The notes below the pieces were generated by a model, which saw nothing but the letters and a program-made list of their open reading frames with translations, was not told where the DNA came from and searched no databases. 64,000 bases of DNA, taken from positions 806,001-870,000 of the forward strand of contig NZ_JAWJZH010000001.1 in the NCBI RefSeq assembly GCF_033063295.1, read 5' to 3'. The DNA comes from Nitrosomonas sp. Is35 (GTDB taxonomy: Bacteria > Pseudomonadota > Gammaproteobacteria > Burkholderiales > Nitrosomonadaceae). Position numbers and translations under genes: made by a program. Positions 34,458 through 44,903 of this stretch are shown one piece after another; positions within the stretch are counted from its first letter, which is position 1; each line of letters opens with the position of its first letter.

Positions 34458-37223
34458 ATGTCTGATTCCTCGCAATTCCCGCAAGTCCCCCTTACTGAGG
34501 TTTTTAAGCGCATCGATGCCGGAGCTACGGTTGTTACACCGAACCGGAGGCTTGCATTAGCGCTTAAAGAGAAATTCGATCAAGACCAAATCGGCCGTAA
34601 CATGGCGGTTTGGTATTCGGTTGATGTCTTGCCTTTGACTGCTTTGATTGAGCGTATTTACCTTGATGCGCTCTATGCCGCGCAATCGCTCAGATTGCCC
34701 TTGTTACTGTCGGCCGCGCAGGAACAGGTGCTATGGGAATCGATCATTCGATCCTCAGTAACTGGAAAAACGTTACTGAGGATTGCACAAACAGCGCAAT
34801 TGGCTCGGGAAGCCTGGCAACTGGCGCATGCCTGGCAAATCACGGATCATCTGGGTGATGGTTATCCCAATGAGGATGGTAGAGCGTTTCTCGATTGGGC
34901 TTCGGCGTATCAGGAAATAACGAAGCGTAATGGGCAGACGGATCGCGCGCGCATTACGGATCTGATTACTGAACAGTATGAATCCTTCGATATAAAAAAA
35001 CCGCCGTCACTCATTTGTTGTGGCTTTGATATTTTTACGCCGCAACAAAATGCTTTTTTAAGAAAACTGGCCGCAGCCGGTTGTGAGATATCAGTTGCCG
35101 CTTTACCGGTGCAATCCCCGCAATCTTGTGGCGCAATGCGCCGTATGGAATATCCCGGCAGCCGTGACGAGATTCATCAGGCGGCTCTGTGGGCGCGATC
35201 CAAAATAGCCGGAGCGGATCATGCTGTCCGAGTCGGTATCGTCGTACCGGCATTATCCAGTTATCGCAACATGCTGATGCGTACTTTCGCTACGGTGATG
35301 CATCCGGATATCCGTTTTGCTTTGCCAGGTGCAACCCGGCCGGTGGCGCCATTCAATGTGTCTTTGGGTTTGGCGCTAACGGCTTATCCATTAATCGATG
35401 GGGCTTTGGTGAGTCTGGCTTTGTTGGATCAGTCGCTAGCGTTTCACCGTGTGAGTCACTGGTTGCGATCCCCTTTTCTGGCAGGCGGCAAAGCCGAGAT
35501 GGAACAGCGTGCATTGCTGGATGCGCGCATTCGCCGCAATGCCGAGCCGATGATCACATTGGAACGTCTATTCGCGCTTGCGACACAAGCAGGCGGACAA
35601 ACGAGCTGTCCGGTTTTACTCCGGTGTTTGTCCGCATTGATGGAATTCCGTCAAACCCAGCTACCCCAATCCGGAAGCCACTCCATTTTTGCTCAAGTTT
35701 TCCTGAAAGTTCTGGAGATTGTGGGGTTTCCCGGAGAACGCAGCCTGGATTCCATTGAGTATCAGACATTCGAGAAATGGCATGCGCTCGTTGCAGATTT
35801 TGCCACGCTGGATCATGTCGTTGCTAAAACGAGCTTCACTGAAGCGATTGGCCGTTTAAAACGAATCGCAAGCGATACTTTGTTTCAGCCTGAAACACCG
35901 GATGTGCCGATCCAAATTCTGGGTGTGCTGGAGGCGGCGGGAATGGAATTTGATCATCTATGGGTCATGGGGTTGTCAGACGAGCAATGGCCGTTACGTG
36001 CTCGCCCAAATCCGTTTCTGCCGTTGGAATTGCAACGCAATGCGCAATTGCCGCTGGGCTCCGTGCAGGAATCATTGGCCTATTGCCGGCGATTGACGCA
36101 GGGATGGTTGTCCGCGGCTGGAGAAGTCATTCTGAGTTATCCCAAATTCAGTGACGATCGTGACGGGCACGAATTAAAACCCAGCCCGCTGATTCAATCG
36201 ATAACGGCAAGTAAACCGGTTTTTCTCGCGCTGGAACAGCATCGCGACCGGATTATCCAATCATGTGAGTTGGAGCGGATCGAGGACGATCAAGCGCCGC
36301 CACTGGATACGGAGGTGGCCGGACAGGGCATTAAAGGCGGCACATCGGTGCTCAAGGATTATGCCGCTTGCCCATTTCGTGCCTGGGCCAGGCACCGGTT
36401 GCGTATCGTAAATCTGGAGGTGCCGCATACCGGTTTAAATGCAATGGAACGGGGAGTGCTGGTGCATCAAGTTTTGGCGCACCTTTGGCGGCAATTGAAA
36501 ACCAAGGAAGCGCTGGAGGCCATGGCTGATTATGATCTCGATGGCATGCTGGAGCGCATTGCCAAAGAAGCTGTTGCGGAGATGCAGCAAGCAAGACCGA
36601 TGGCGCTTTCAAAGCGTTTTGCGCAGATCGAACAACGGCGCTTGGTGCGTTTGGTGCGCGAATGGTTGAACGAAGAAAAGAAACGGGATCATTTCACCGT
36701 GATTGCAGTCGAGGAAAAACTTTCCATCCAGGTGGGTGATCTGGTCTTGAATGCCCGTCTCGACCGGGTTGACGAATTGACCGGCGGTCAACATATCATC
36801 ATCGATTACAAGACCAGAAAACAGACGGCTCAAAGCATGATTGGCGAACGTCCGGACGAACCGCAACTGCCTTTGTATCTGGTGATGACAAAAGCGCAGC
36901 AGGATGCCGTGGGCGTTGCATTTGCCGCAGTGAAGCGAGGTGAAATGGGGTTCGCGGCGATTGTGCGAGATCCGGAGCTGTTGCCTGGTGTGAAAGCTTT
37001 TTCGCAAGTGAATGGATGTAAGCAATTTGCCACATGGGAAGATCTGATTGCAGCGTGGCGGCAGCATTTGACGAATCTGGCGGCGGGTTTCTGCAGTGGC
37101 GATGCCAAAGTGGACCCCAAACAGTATCCGGTTACATGCGAATACTGCGACCTGCAATTGTTTTGCCGGATTCACGAGCGGATTGGCGAGCATGCGATTA
37201 CGCAGGGTAGTGAAAATGACTGA
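34458..37223 (+). CDS. AddB-like PD-(D/E)XK nuclease DNA repair protein
   Basis: A 921-residue protein that pairs with the helicase downstream. The N-terminal part is a degenerate helicase-like region (VVTPNRRLALALKEKF). The C-terminal about 220 residues hold a PD-(D/E)XK nuclease of the RecB/AddB kind: ERGVLVHQVLAHLW, then ARLDRVDELTGGQHIIIDYK with the catalytic D...DYK. Four cysteines (one in YAACPFRAWA, three in CEYCDLQLFC) fit the iron-sulphur staple of AddB nucleases. It matches the proteobacterial 'probable DNA repair protein' group. It likely acts with the next gene in end resection for recombination repair. The two overlap by 8 bp. Confidence 0.82.
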   Translation: MSDSSQFPQVPLTEVFKRIDAGATVVTPNRRLALALKEKFDQDQIGRNMAVWYSVDVLPLTALIERIYLDALYAAQSLRLPLLLSAAQEQVLWESIIRSSVTGKTLLRIAQTAQLAREAWQLAHAWQITDHLGDGYPNEDGRAFLDWASAYQEITKRNGQTDRARITDLITEQYESFDIKKPPSLICCGFDIFTPQQNAFLRKLAAAGCEISVAALPVQSPQSCGAMRRMEYPGSRDEIHQAALWARSKIAGADHAVRVGIVVPALSSYRNMLMRTFATVMHPDIRFALPGATRPVAPFNVSLGLALTAYPLIDGALVSLALLDQSLAFHRVSHWLRSPFLAGGKAEMEQRALLDARIRRNAEPMITLERLFALATQAGGQTSCPVLLRCLSALMEFRQTQLPQSGSHSIFAQVFLKVLEIVGFPGERSLDSIEYQTFEKWHALVADFATLDHVVAKTSFTEAIGRLKRIASDTLFQPETPDVPIQILGVLEAAGMEFDHLWVMGLSDEQWPLRARPNPFLPLELQRNAQLPLGSVQESLAYCRRLTQGWLSAAGEVILSYPKFSDDRDGHELKPSPLIQSITASKPVFLALEQHRDRIIQSCELERIEDDQAPPLDTEVAGQGIKGGTSVLKDYAACPFRAWARHRLRIVNLEVPHTGLNAMERGVLVHQVLAHLWRQLKTKEALEAMADYDLDGMLERIAKEAVAEMQQARPMALSKRFAQIEQRRLVRLVREWLNEEKKRDHFTVIAVEEKLSIQVGDLVLNARLDRVDELTGGQHIIIDYKTRKQTAQSMIGERPDEPQLPLYLVMTKAQQDAVGVAFAAVKRGEMGFAAIVRDPELLPGVKAFSQVNGCKQFATWEDLIAAWRQHLTNLAAGFCSGDAKVDPKQYPVTCEYCDLQLFCRIHERIGEHAITQGSEND

Positions 37224-40200
37224 TTCCGTACCTATCCCCGATGCCGATGAACGCCTCTGCGCACTGGATCCAGCCCAATCATTTATCGTGCAAGCACCGG
37301 CGGGTTCGGGTAAAACCGCGCTGCTGATTCAACGCTATCTCAAATTGCTGGCTTGTGCCGATGCGCCGGAAGAGATCGTAGCGATTACGTTCACCCGGAA
37401 AGCAGCGGCGGAAATGCGTGCGCGGGTTCTGGCCGCGCTGGAAATTGATGATGAACCTCTCGATACCGGAACTGCGCATGAACAACTGAATCGTGAATTG
37501 TCGGTAGCCGTGTTGCAACGGAATCGGCAGGCCGGTTGGCATATCGCCGAGAATCCCGAGCGGTTGCGGATACAGACCATTGATTCGCTGTGCGCGGCAT
37601 TGACACGGCAAATGCCGATATTGTCGGAATTTGGCGCGCAACCCGAGACCATTGAGGATGCTGCGGATTATTATTTGGAAGCGGCGCGCGCTACGCTGGC
37701 TTCCGTTGAGCAAAATCATACGATTGCACACGACGTTGAGCGCTTGCTCGAGCATTTGGACAACGATATGGCGCGGATTGAAGCATTGCTGGCCGATATG
37801 CTGGCGCGGCGCGATCATTGGTTGCGCCATTTGCATGGAAAAGCGCGTGAAGAACTGGAATTGTCGCTGCAAAATTCCCGTAATCATGCATTGCAATTTG
37901 TTTTCCGGCTATTCCCAGAGGCGCTGCACAATGAGTTGCTGGCATTATTGCGCTATGCCGCCACGAATCTTAACGCATCCGGCAAATCGCCTGAAACCGA
38001 ACTTTGTGATCAATTGGATGTATTATCAATAGCAGATGTTGAACATTGGCGGAGCATTGCTGAATTATTGCTGACGCAAAAGGGTGATTGGCGTAAAAGA
38101 ATTTCCGAGAAAGAGGGGTTCCCATCGGGTAATACCAAAGCTGAGAAAGATGAAGCCAAGGCATGGAAAAACCGTCTGCAGAATTTGATCAATTCACTGT
38201 CACCATATGACGTTCTGCGCGAAGTATTACACGATATACGTCAACTGCCGCCACCGTATTATTCCGGTAAGCAGTGGGAAATACTGGGTGCGATTACGCG
38301 ATTGTTACCCTTTGCCGTGGCGCAACTTAAAGTTATTTTTCAAATCAATGGCAAAGTCGATTTTGCCGAAGTGGCGCAGCGTGCATTGCTGGCGCTGGGT
38401 GATGCCGAATCGCCAACCGATCTTGCATTGGCATTGGATTACCGCATCAAGCACTTAATGATTGACGAATTTCAGGATATTTCCATCAGTCAGTTTGCCT
38501 TGATCGAAAAACTTGTTGCCGGGTGGGAAGCGGGTGATGGGCGTAGTTTTTTTGCCGTCGGCGACCCGATGCAATCCATTTACCGTTTCCGTGAAGCGGA
38601 AGTAGGGCTCTTTTTGCAAGCGCGAAATGCAGGGATCGGTACGCTGATTTTGCAACCGCTTACACTCAACGCCAATTTCCGCTCGCAACAAGGCATCATG
38701 GATTGGGTCAATGCCACTTTTGCCCACATCATGCCGGAATGCGAAGATATTGCGACGGGCGCAGTGGTGTATACGCCTTCAGTTGCTACACGTGGCATGC
38801 TGACGGATCATGCGGTGAATATTTATCCTTTTCTGGAAAGAAATGATGCAGCAGAGGCCCAGCAAGTTGTCGAGATTATCCTGCGCACACGGCATGATCA
38901 TCCGGACGGAACTATTGCAATATTAGTGCGCAATCGTAGCCATTTGACTGAAATAGTTGAGCAAATCAAAGCAGCCGGTCTGCGCTTTCGTGCTATCGAT
39001 ATCGAATTGTTGCGTCATAAGCCTGTAGTACAGGACTTACTGGCGTTAACCCGCGCTTTAATGAATTCGGCCGATTATGTGGCATGGTTCGCACTGTTGC
39101 GTGCACCGTGGTGCGGTCTGATGCTCAGGGATATTTCGGCATTGACTGAGAAAAATCTCAATGTCATGAGCAAAGAAATCACCTTGTGGGGATTGATTTG
39201 CGATGAGAACCGTTGGCAGGGTATTTCGGCCGATGCAAGTGTGCGCTTGCGCCGAATCAAGGAAATATTGAGTCCTTGCATGATCAACCGGCGGCGCCAG
39301 ACGTTGCGTGTGACAATCGAAGCAGCTTGGCATGTCTTAGGAGGATCGGAGTACATTAATGCGTCATCAACCGGTAGTGCCGGTGTTGCCAATACTCTGG
39401 ATGATGCAATGATTTATCTGGATTACCTTGAAAGTCAGGAGGTAGCTGGCGATATCCAGGATCTGGCAAGCTTCGAGAAAGGATTGGTTGCATTGTATGC
39501 ATCACCTGATCTGGAGGCTGATGAGACTTTGCAGATTATGACAATTCATAAAGCCAAGGGGTTGGAGTTTGATACGGTGATTGTGCCTGGTTTGGGTCGA
39601 ACCTCCCGTAATCATGACAAACAGCTGTTGAGGTGGATCGAACAACCGCACAGTCAAATCGCAGGAGAAAAGAGCGCGGCGATACCGGATTTATTGCTTG
39701 CACCGATTCAGGAAACGGGCTTAGGCGTTGATCCGATCTATACGTGGGTGGAGAAACTGGATCGGGACAAGGCGCAATTTGAAACCGATCGCTTATTGTA
39801 CGTAGCTGCTACGCGCGCCAAAAAATTTTTACACCTGCTCGGTCATGTCAATGGGGCTTCGGATGATCATGGCAATGCGGCGCCATTGAAACCACTGCAA
39901 GGTTCATTGCTGCAGCGGTTGTGGCCGATTGTGCAGCCGATCTATAGCGCTGCGGCAACGGATGATGCCATGTCATTGAATCATCAATCAGAAAATAGAA
40001 CAAACAATACGATTAGTGCAACCGTCGTCAGCCAGAGTATTTTGCGATTGAAAACAAACTGGGTATTGCCGGATGCGCCGGAATCGGTTACATGGCAAGA
40101 ATTCCGCGATAAAAAACAAATTCAGGAAGAAATAGAATTTTCTTGGGCTAGCGAAATGGCCAGGCATGTGGGTAATGTGGTGCACCGTTGGCTGCAGAAA

Positions 40201-40674
40201 ATTGCCGAAGATGAAATGTATAACTGGAATGCGGCGCGTATTCAGGGAATGCGTGAACAATTCACATGGAATTTAATTGCGAGCGGGATAAGTGGAGATG
40301 ATCAGGCCATGGTTTGTGCGGTTGAACGGATTATTCTGGCCTTAACGAATGCAATTCAAGACGAGCGTGGACAATGGATTTTGGGGTCTCAGCCATTCGC
40401 ACAGAATGAATTGAGAATCAGCGGTATCGTCAACGATAAAGTAATGAGCTGGATAATTGATAGAACATTCTGTGATGCCAACGGTACTCGCTGGATTATA
40501 GATTACAAAACAAGCAGTCATGAAGGCTCGGCATTAGCGGATTTCCTTGATCGCGAACAAATGCGTTACCAGCATCAGCTCAATCAATACGCCAAACTGA
40601 TGCGTCAAATCGATTCACGTCCCATAAAATTGGGAATTTATTTTCCTCTTATGTGCGGTTGGCGCGAGTGGTGA
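37216..40674 (+). CDS. AddA-like UvrD/RecB helicase-nuclease
   Basis: A 1152-residue superfamily 1A helicase with a C-terminal nuclease. Motif I is APAGSGKTALLIQRYL (about residues 28-43), followed by AITFTRKAAAEMRARV (Ia), MIDEFQDISISQFALIE (II, about 415-431), DPMQSIYRFREAEV (III), TIHKAKGLEFDTVIVPG (V) and YVAATRAKKFLHL (VI). Near the end WIIDYKTSSHEG carries the nuclease DYK. ATG 37216 is chosen because it fits the family start and overlaps the AddB-like stop by 8 bp, giving coupled translation. It should form a heterodimer that processes double-strand breaks, replacing RecBCD. Confidence 0.87.
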   Translation: MTDSVPIPDADERLCALDPAQSFIVQAPAGSGKTALLIQRYLKLLACADAPEEIVAITFTRKAAAEMRARVLAALEIDDEPLDTGTAHEQLNRELSVAVLQRNRQAGWHIAENPERLRIQTIDSLCAALTRQMPILSEFGAQPETIEDAADYYLEAARATLASVEQNHTIAHDVERLLEHLDNDMARIEALLADMLARRDHWLRHLHGKAREELELSLQNSRNHALQFVFRLFPEALHNELLALLRYAATNLNASGKSPETELCDQLDVLSIADVEHWRSIAELLLTQKGDWRKRISEKEGFPSGNTKAEKDEAKAWKNRLQNLINSLSPYDVLREVLHDIRQLPPPYYSGKQWEILGAITRLLPFAVAQLKVIFQINGKVDFAEVAQRALLALGDAESPTDLALALDYRIKHLMIDEFQDISISQFALIEKLVAGWEAGDGRSFFAVGDPMQSIYRFREAEVGLFLQARNAGIGTLILQPLTLNANFRSQQGIMDWVNATFAHIMPECEDIATGAVVYTPSVATRGMLTDHAVNIYPFLERNDAAEAQQVVEIILRTRHDHPDGTIAILVRNRSHLTEIVEQIKAAGLRFRAIDIELLRHKPVVQDLLALTRALMNSADYVAWFALLRAPWCGLMLRDISALTEKNLNVMSKEITLWGLICDENRWQGISADASVRLRRIKEILSPCMINRRRQTLRVTIEAAWHVLGGSEYINASSTGSAGVANTLDDAMIYLDYLESQEVAGDIQDLASFEKGLVALYASPDLEADETLQIMTIHKAKGLEFDTVIVPGLGRTSRNHDKQLLRWIEQPHSQIAGEKSAAIPDLLLAPIQETGLGVDPIYTWVEKLDRDKAQFETDRLLYVAATRAKKFLHLLGHVNGASDDHGNAAPLKPLQGSLLQRLWPIVQPIYSAAATDDAMSLNHQSENRTNNTISATVVSQSILRLKTNWVLPDAPESVTWQEFRDKKQIQEEIEFSWASEMARHVGNVVHRWLQKIAEDEMYNWNAARIQGMREQFTWNLIASGISGDDQAMVCAVERIILALTNAIQDERGQWILGSQPFAQNELRISGIVNDKVMSWIIDRTFCDANGTRWIIDYKTSSHEGSALADFLDREQMRYQHQLNQYAKLMRQIDSRPIKLGIYFPLMCGWREW

Positions 40675-41005
40675 AAATTGACAATAACTTGGCATGACCC
40701 CGGTCGAAAGCCAAGAAATTTTTCTAAAATCTTCAGTGTGTGGGGTACTGATAATTAATCCTTGTAGATAAAGGGGAAATGAGAGGGGTAGGGGATTAAA
40801 TCCCTTGGGGGAGGGAGGAGATTTTATGACAAATGACTTGACTTTGAGGGGTAAGGTCGACTAGCCTGAGAGGTGTGGTTAAATTAAGGGTAGAAAATAG
40901 GTTAATTTAACTGCCGAGATAAAAGCAGTACTAATTAATTAGTATTAGAAGTAGAAGAGTAAAAGAACGAGAAGTAGTTTTGATTAACAGTTAGGAGGTA
41001 GAAAC
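40675..41005 (+). promoter_or_regulatory. Leader and promoter region of the amo operon
   Basis: A 331-bp gap without a gene, between the helicase and amoC. It holds a purine-rich stretch (about 40770-40820) with a small GGGAT/ATCCC stem (40792-40804). It also has a 16-bp perfect palindrome TACTAATTAATTAGTA (40929-40944) 61 bp before amoC, and a good ribosome site AGGAGG (40992-40997). A TTGACT at 40838-40843 could be a -35 element, but I see no convincing -10 at the right distance. The palindrome is the best candidate operator. Confidence 0.5.
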
Positions 41006-41812
41006 ATGGCAACAACTTACGGCACGTCAAGTGCATCAAGCGCAAGCTATGACATGTCACTGTGGTACGACTCGAAGTACTACAAACTGGGCATGTTAAC
41101 AATGCTGTTGGTAGCGATATTCTGGATCTGGTACCAAAGAACGTTTGCATACTCACACGGTATGGACTCGATGGAACCGGAATTTGACAAAGTATGGATG
41201 GGCCTGTGGCGCGTACACATGACCCTGATGCCTTTGTTTGCGTTAGTAACCTGGGGTTGGATCCTGAAAACCCGTGACACCAAAGAACAACTGGACAACT
41301 TAGACACCAAGCTGGAAATCAAACGTTATTTCTACTGGATGATGTGGCTGGGCGTGTATCTGTTTGGTGTTTACTGGGGCGGCAGCTTCTTCACCGAACA
41401 AGACGCATCCTGGCACCAAGTGATTATTCGTGACACCAGCTTCACCCCAAGTCACGTAGTCGTGTTCTACGGTTCATTCCCAATGTACATCGTGTGTGGC
41501 GTAGCATCATACCTGTACGCGATGACCCGTCTGCCACTGTACAGCCGCGGCACATCATTCCCATTGGTTATGGCAATTGCTGGCCCATTGATGATTCTGC
41601 CAAACGTAGGTTTGAACGAATGGGGTCACGCATTCTGGTTCATGGAAGAACTGTTCAGCGCGCCACTGCACTGGGGCTTTGTGATTCTGGGCTGGGCAGG
41701 TTTATTCTCGGGCGGTATTGCAGCACAAATCATCACCCGTTACTCGAACCTGACTGATGTAACCTGGAACGGCTCAAGCAGAGACATTCTGAACAACCGT
41801 ATCGTTCCTTAA
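41006..41812 (+). CDS. amoC: Ammonia monooxygenase subunit C
   Basis: A 268-residue membrane subunit of the copper enzyme that oxidises ammonia to hydroxylamine. It starts [26 protein letters not shown] and has six or so membrane segments. The copper-site pattern D-x3-H-x12-H known from PmoC is present as Asp133, His137 and His150 (DASWHQ...TPSH). [14 protein letters not shown] follows at about residue 204. Length fits AmoC (about 270). It is the first gene of the amoCAB operon, with a strong AGGAGG site. amoA follows after 168 bp that contain a stem-loop. Confidence 0.97.
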   Translation: MATTYGTSSASSASYDMSLWYDSKYYKLGMLTMLLVAIFWIWYQRTFAYSHGMDSMEPEFDKVWMGLWRVHMTLMPLFALVTWGWILKTRDTKEQLDNLDTKLEIKRYFYWMMWLGVYLFGVYWGGSFFTEQDASWHQVIIRDTSFTPSHVVVFYGSFPMYIVCGVASYLYAMTRLPLYSRGTSFPLVMAIAGPLMILPNVGLNEWGHAFWFMEELFSAPLHWGFVILGWAGLFSGGIAAQIITRYSNLTDVTWNGSSRDILNNRIVP

Positions 41813-41827
41813 TTCTGAATGCAGCAC

Positions 41828-41859
41828 ATCCTTCCCGCCTGTGATACGGGCGGAAGGAT
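41828..41859 (+). terminator. Stem-loop between amoC and amoA
   Basis: ATCCTTC (41828-41834), a bulged C, and CGCC pair with GGCG and GAAGGAT (to 41859), giving about 11 pairs. No T-run follows, so full termination is doubtful. A partial terminator, processing site or 3' stabiliser of a separate amoC mRNA is more likely; amoC-only transcripts are known in ammonia oxidisers. Confidence 0.55.
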
Positions 41860-41980
41860 AAGAAGACTTAAGTTACTATGCAGTAATGAAAACGAGCAAT
41901 AAGCAGACGACAAAAAGAAGCAAGGGAATCGTCAAGTTTTCATAATTTAATATCACACGAAATGAAGAAGGGAGGGTCTA

Positions 41981-42805
41981 GTGAGTAGAACAGACGAAAT
42001 TTTAGCAGCGGCCAAGATGGTGCCGGAAGCGGTCAAGATGTCCAGATACATAGATGCGGTATATTTTCCGATTCTGTGTATATTGCTGGTAGGAACCTAT
42101 CACATGCACTTCATGCTGTTAGCAGGAGACTGGGATTTCTGGTTGGATTGGAAAGACCGTCAATGGTGGCCTGTAGTAACACCGATTGTAGGTATCATGT
42201 ACTGTGCAGCACTGATGTATTACCTGTGGGTAAACTATCGCCTGCCATTTGGCGCGACACTCTGTATCGTATGCCTGTTAGTAGGTGAATGGCTGACCCG
42301 TTACTGGGGCTTCTACTGGTGGTCACACTATCCGATCAACTTTGTACTGCCATCGACCATGATTCCAGGTGCATTGATGATGGATACAATCATGTTGCTG
42401 ACCGGTAACTGGCTGATCACAGCACTGTTAGGCGGCGGCTTCTTTGGATTATTCTTCTACCCAGGCAACTGGCCGATATTTGGCCCAACCCACTTACCAG
42501 TGGTTGTAGAAGGCGTACTGTTATCAGTAGCTGACTACACAGGTTTCCTGTACGTACGTACCGGTACACCTGAATATGTTCGCCTGATTGAGCAAGGCTC
42601 ACTGCGCACCTTTGGTGGACACACCACAGTGATTGCAGCGTTCTTCGCAGCGTTCGTATCTATGCTGATGTTCTGCGTATGGTGGTACTTTGGCAAACTG
42701 TACTGCACCGCTTTCTACTATGTTAAAGGAGAAAGAGGACGCATCTCAATGAAGAACGACGTAACCGCGTTTGGTGAAAAAGGCTTTGCACAGGGGATTA
42801 GATAA
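41981..42805 (+). CDS. amoA: Ammonia monooxygenase subunit A (acetylene-binding subunit)
   Basis: A 274-residue membrane subunit of ammonia monooxygenase. It matches the Nitrosomonas AmoA pattern: [60 protein letters not shown] and [20 protein letters not shown], and the ending [15 protein letters not shown]. Start is GTG at 41981 behind GAAGGGAGGG. The length (family 274-276) supports this start. The stop overlaps the amoB start by one base (TAATG), so the two are translated together. Confidence 0.97.
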   Translation: MSRTDEILAAAKMVPEAVKMSRYIDAVYFPILCILLVGTYHMHFMLLAGDWDFWLDWKDRQWWPVVTPIVGIMYCAALMYYLWVNYRLPFGATLCIVCLLVGEWLTRYWGFYWWSHYPINFVLPSTMIPGALMMDTIMLLTGNWLITALLGGGFFGLFFYPGNWPIFGPTHLPVVVEGVLLSVADYTGFLYVRTGTPEYVRLIEQGSLRTFGGHTTVIAAFFAAFVSMLMFCVWWYFGKLYCTAFYYVKGERGRISMKNDVTAFGEKGFAQGIR

Positions 42806-44067
42806 TGAATATAAGAAGCATATTTAAACTGGGCGTATTAGGCCTGTATGGAGCAGCGATTGGAGCGGCATCGCTGGCGATGACGCTGACGTTAGATGTT
42901 AAGACAGCAGCGGCACACGGTGAACGCTCACAAGAACCGTTCCTGCGTATGCGTAGTATTCAATGGTACGACTTGAAATGGCAACCGAAAGTCACCAAAG
43001 TCAACGACATTGCGACGATGACTGGTAACTTTCACTTAGCTGAAGACTGGCCACGTGCGGTAGGTAAACCAACCCGCGCCTTCTTTAACGTAGGTAGCCC
43101 AAGCCCGGTGTTTGTACGTTTAAGCACCAAACTGAACGGCGAACCAACGTTTATTTCAGGTCCTCTGGAAATTGGCCGTGACTATGCATTTGAAGTCAGA
43201 CTGAAAGCCCGTATTCCAGGACGTCACCACATGCACGCGATGGTAAACATCAAAGATGCAGGTCCTATTGCAGGTCCAGCCTCATGGATGAACATCTCCG
43301 GCAGCTGGGATGACTTTACCAACCCAGTAACCACACTGACTGGTAAAACCATCGACCTGGAAACATTCAACTTCAGCAACGGTATATTCTGGCACATCGT
43401 ATGGTTAGGCTTAGGCTGCTTCTGGATTGGCTACTTTGTAGCGAAACCGATGTTCCTGCCACGTAGCCGCGTATTGCTGGCGTATGGTGACGAACTGTTA
43501 ACCTCCCCAACGGACAGAAAAGTAGGTCTGGCAGTTGCAATACTGACCTGCGCGATTGTTTGGGGCGGCTATCGTTACACCGAAAGCGTACACCCATACA
43601 CAGTACCGATCCAAGCTGGCGAATCGAAAGTAGCACCGTTACCGATTGCACCGAACCCAGTTGCAATCAAAGTAACACATGCTAACTACGACGTACCTGG
43701 CCGTGCACTGCGTGTAACGATGGAAATCACCAACAACGGTGACACAGCGGTTAACATTGGTGAATTCACGACAGCGGGCGTACGCTTTGTGAACGAACTG
43801 GGCCGCAAACACCTGGATCCTGACTATCCAAGAGAACTGGTAGCAACCGGCTTATCGATGGATGATGACAGAGGCGTTCAACCTGGAGAAACCCGTGAAG
43901 TTAAGATGGAAGCCAAAGATGCGTTGTGGGAAGTGCAACGTTTGATGGCACTGTTGGGTGACCCTGAAAGCCGTTTTGGCGGATTGTTGATGACCTGGGA
44001 TGAAGCAGGCAATCGTTATATCAACAGTATTGCTGGCGCGGTAATTCCAGTCTTTACCAAACTGTAA
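42805..44067 (+). CDS. amoB: Ammonia monooxygenase subunit B
   Basis: A 420-residue subunit with two periplasmic cupredoxin-like domains joined by two membrane helices (about residues 190-210 and 232-252). A signal peptide ends TAAA, leaving His38 as the mature N-terminus; with His142 and His144 in GRHHMHAM this forms the copper site known from PmoB. Length and the ending [16 protein letters not shown] match Nitrosomonas AmoB. It is followed by a strong terminator, and no amoE/amoD-type genes come next. Confidence 0.97.
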   Translation: MNIRSIFKLGVLGLYGAAIGAASLAMTLTLDVKTAAAHGERSQEPFLRMRSIQWYDLKWQPKVTKVNDIATMTGNFHLAEDWPRAVGKPTRAFFNVGSPSPVFVRLSTKLNGEPTFISGPLEIGRDYAFEVRLKARIPGRHHMHAMVNIKDAGPIAGPASWMNISGSWDDFTNPVTTLTGKTIDLETFNFSNGIFWHIVWLGLGCFWIGYFVAKPMFLPRSRVLLAYGDELLTSPTDRKVGLAVAILTCAIVWGGYRYTESVHPYTVPIQAGESKVAPLPIAPNPVAIKVTHANYDVPGRALRVTMEITNNGDTAVNIGEFTTAGVRFVNELGRKHLDPDYPRELVATGLSMDDDRGVQPGETREVKMEAKDALWEVQRLMALLGDPESRFGGLLMTWDEAGNRYINSIAGAVIPVFTKL

Positions 44068-44085
44068 GAGAAGTTAAGTATCAAC

Positions 44086-44130
44086 ACCGGTACACCACTG
44101 TCGAAAGACAGCCGGTGTACCGGTTTTTTA
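44086..44130 (+). terminator. Rho-independent terminator of the amo operon
   Basis: A perfect 11-bp stem ACCGGTACACC (44086-44096) with GGTGTACCGGT (44114-44124), enclosing a small CTGTC-GAAA-GACAG hairpin, followed by six T. It lies 18 bp after amoB. The rest of the gap to the next gene (44131-44404) holds no recognisable gene. Confidence 0.95.
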
Positions 44131-44404
44131 TTTCCTTTTTTCTGTTTCAGTGCCTTGTATTTTGCACTCATGTCTATGTAGTGCTCTGATCGTCAAAAAT
44201 CGCGCTTGCGATCGCTCATGGTTTATAGTTGCAATAGATTAAGTGAATTGATCGTTGCAAGTGGCTAGGAGCAAGAGAATCAATCGTTAGTGCGAATTCT
44301 AGTATTTCGTCTATCGCGTTTTGACCCGAAATAAGAACTTTGATACATTCATAGACCGAGCAAATTCGGTCACGATAGAGTGTATCAACAAAAAAGGGGA
44401 ACGT

Positions 44405-44785
44405 ATGAAGCATAATCCAGGATTCTTACAATTAGTGGAACAAGCCAAACAGCGAGTGAAGGAATCTACTGTGGCGGATGTTCAAGCACGGCTGGCACGC
44501 GGTGAACAATTTCATTTTATTGATGTGCGGGAAGATCATGAATTCTGGATAGATCATGCTGCGGGTGCTCGTCATCTTGGGAAAGGGATTATTGAACGTG
44601 ATATTGAAACAGTAGTACCGGATAAGCAGGCGCTTATCGTGTTGTATTGTGGCGGCGGTTACCGCTCGATCTTGGTGGCGGATGCATTGCAACAAATGGG
44701 GTATGGCAATGTCCAGTCGATGCAAGGAGGGATGAGAGCACTACGCGATGCGGGCTTTCCTCTTGAGAAAGATAAATCGATTTAG
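44405..44785 (+). CDS. Rhodanese-like domain protein
   Basis: A 126-residue single rhodanese domain: FHFIDVREDHEFWIDHAAGARHLG (about residues 38-61) and the active-site loop VLYCGGGYRS with Cys82, then MQGGMRALRDAGFPLE at the end. It would carry persulphide sulphur or act in a related sulphur or redox role in the cytoplasm. The start was set at 44405 because AAAAGGGGAACGT lies upstream and the domain begins soon after; upstream in-frame codons lack support. It lies after the amo terminator, so it has its own promoter. Confidence 0.85.
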   Translation: MKHNPGFLQLVEQAKQRVKESTVADVQARLARGEQFHFIDVREDHEFWIDHAAGARHLGKGIIERDIETVVPDKQALIVLYCGGGYRSILVADALQQMGYGNVQSMQGGMRALRDAGFPLEKDKSI

Positions 44786-44903
44786 AAAGGAAATACACAC
44801 TGATAGATCTGTAACTGGATAAAAATACTCAGTTAATGTTCTGAGTAAACTGTCCAGCAAAAATATCAACCATGTTTTTTCATCGATGGTATGACAAGTA
44901 AGT

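Noticed and set aside
36609..37896. Long minus-strand frames across the AddB/AddA genes
   Set aside because: They are shadows of two well-supported plus-strand genes with helicase and nuclease motifs; their translations are rich in Cys, Arg and His without domain pattern.
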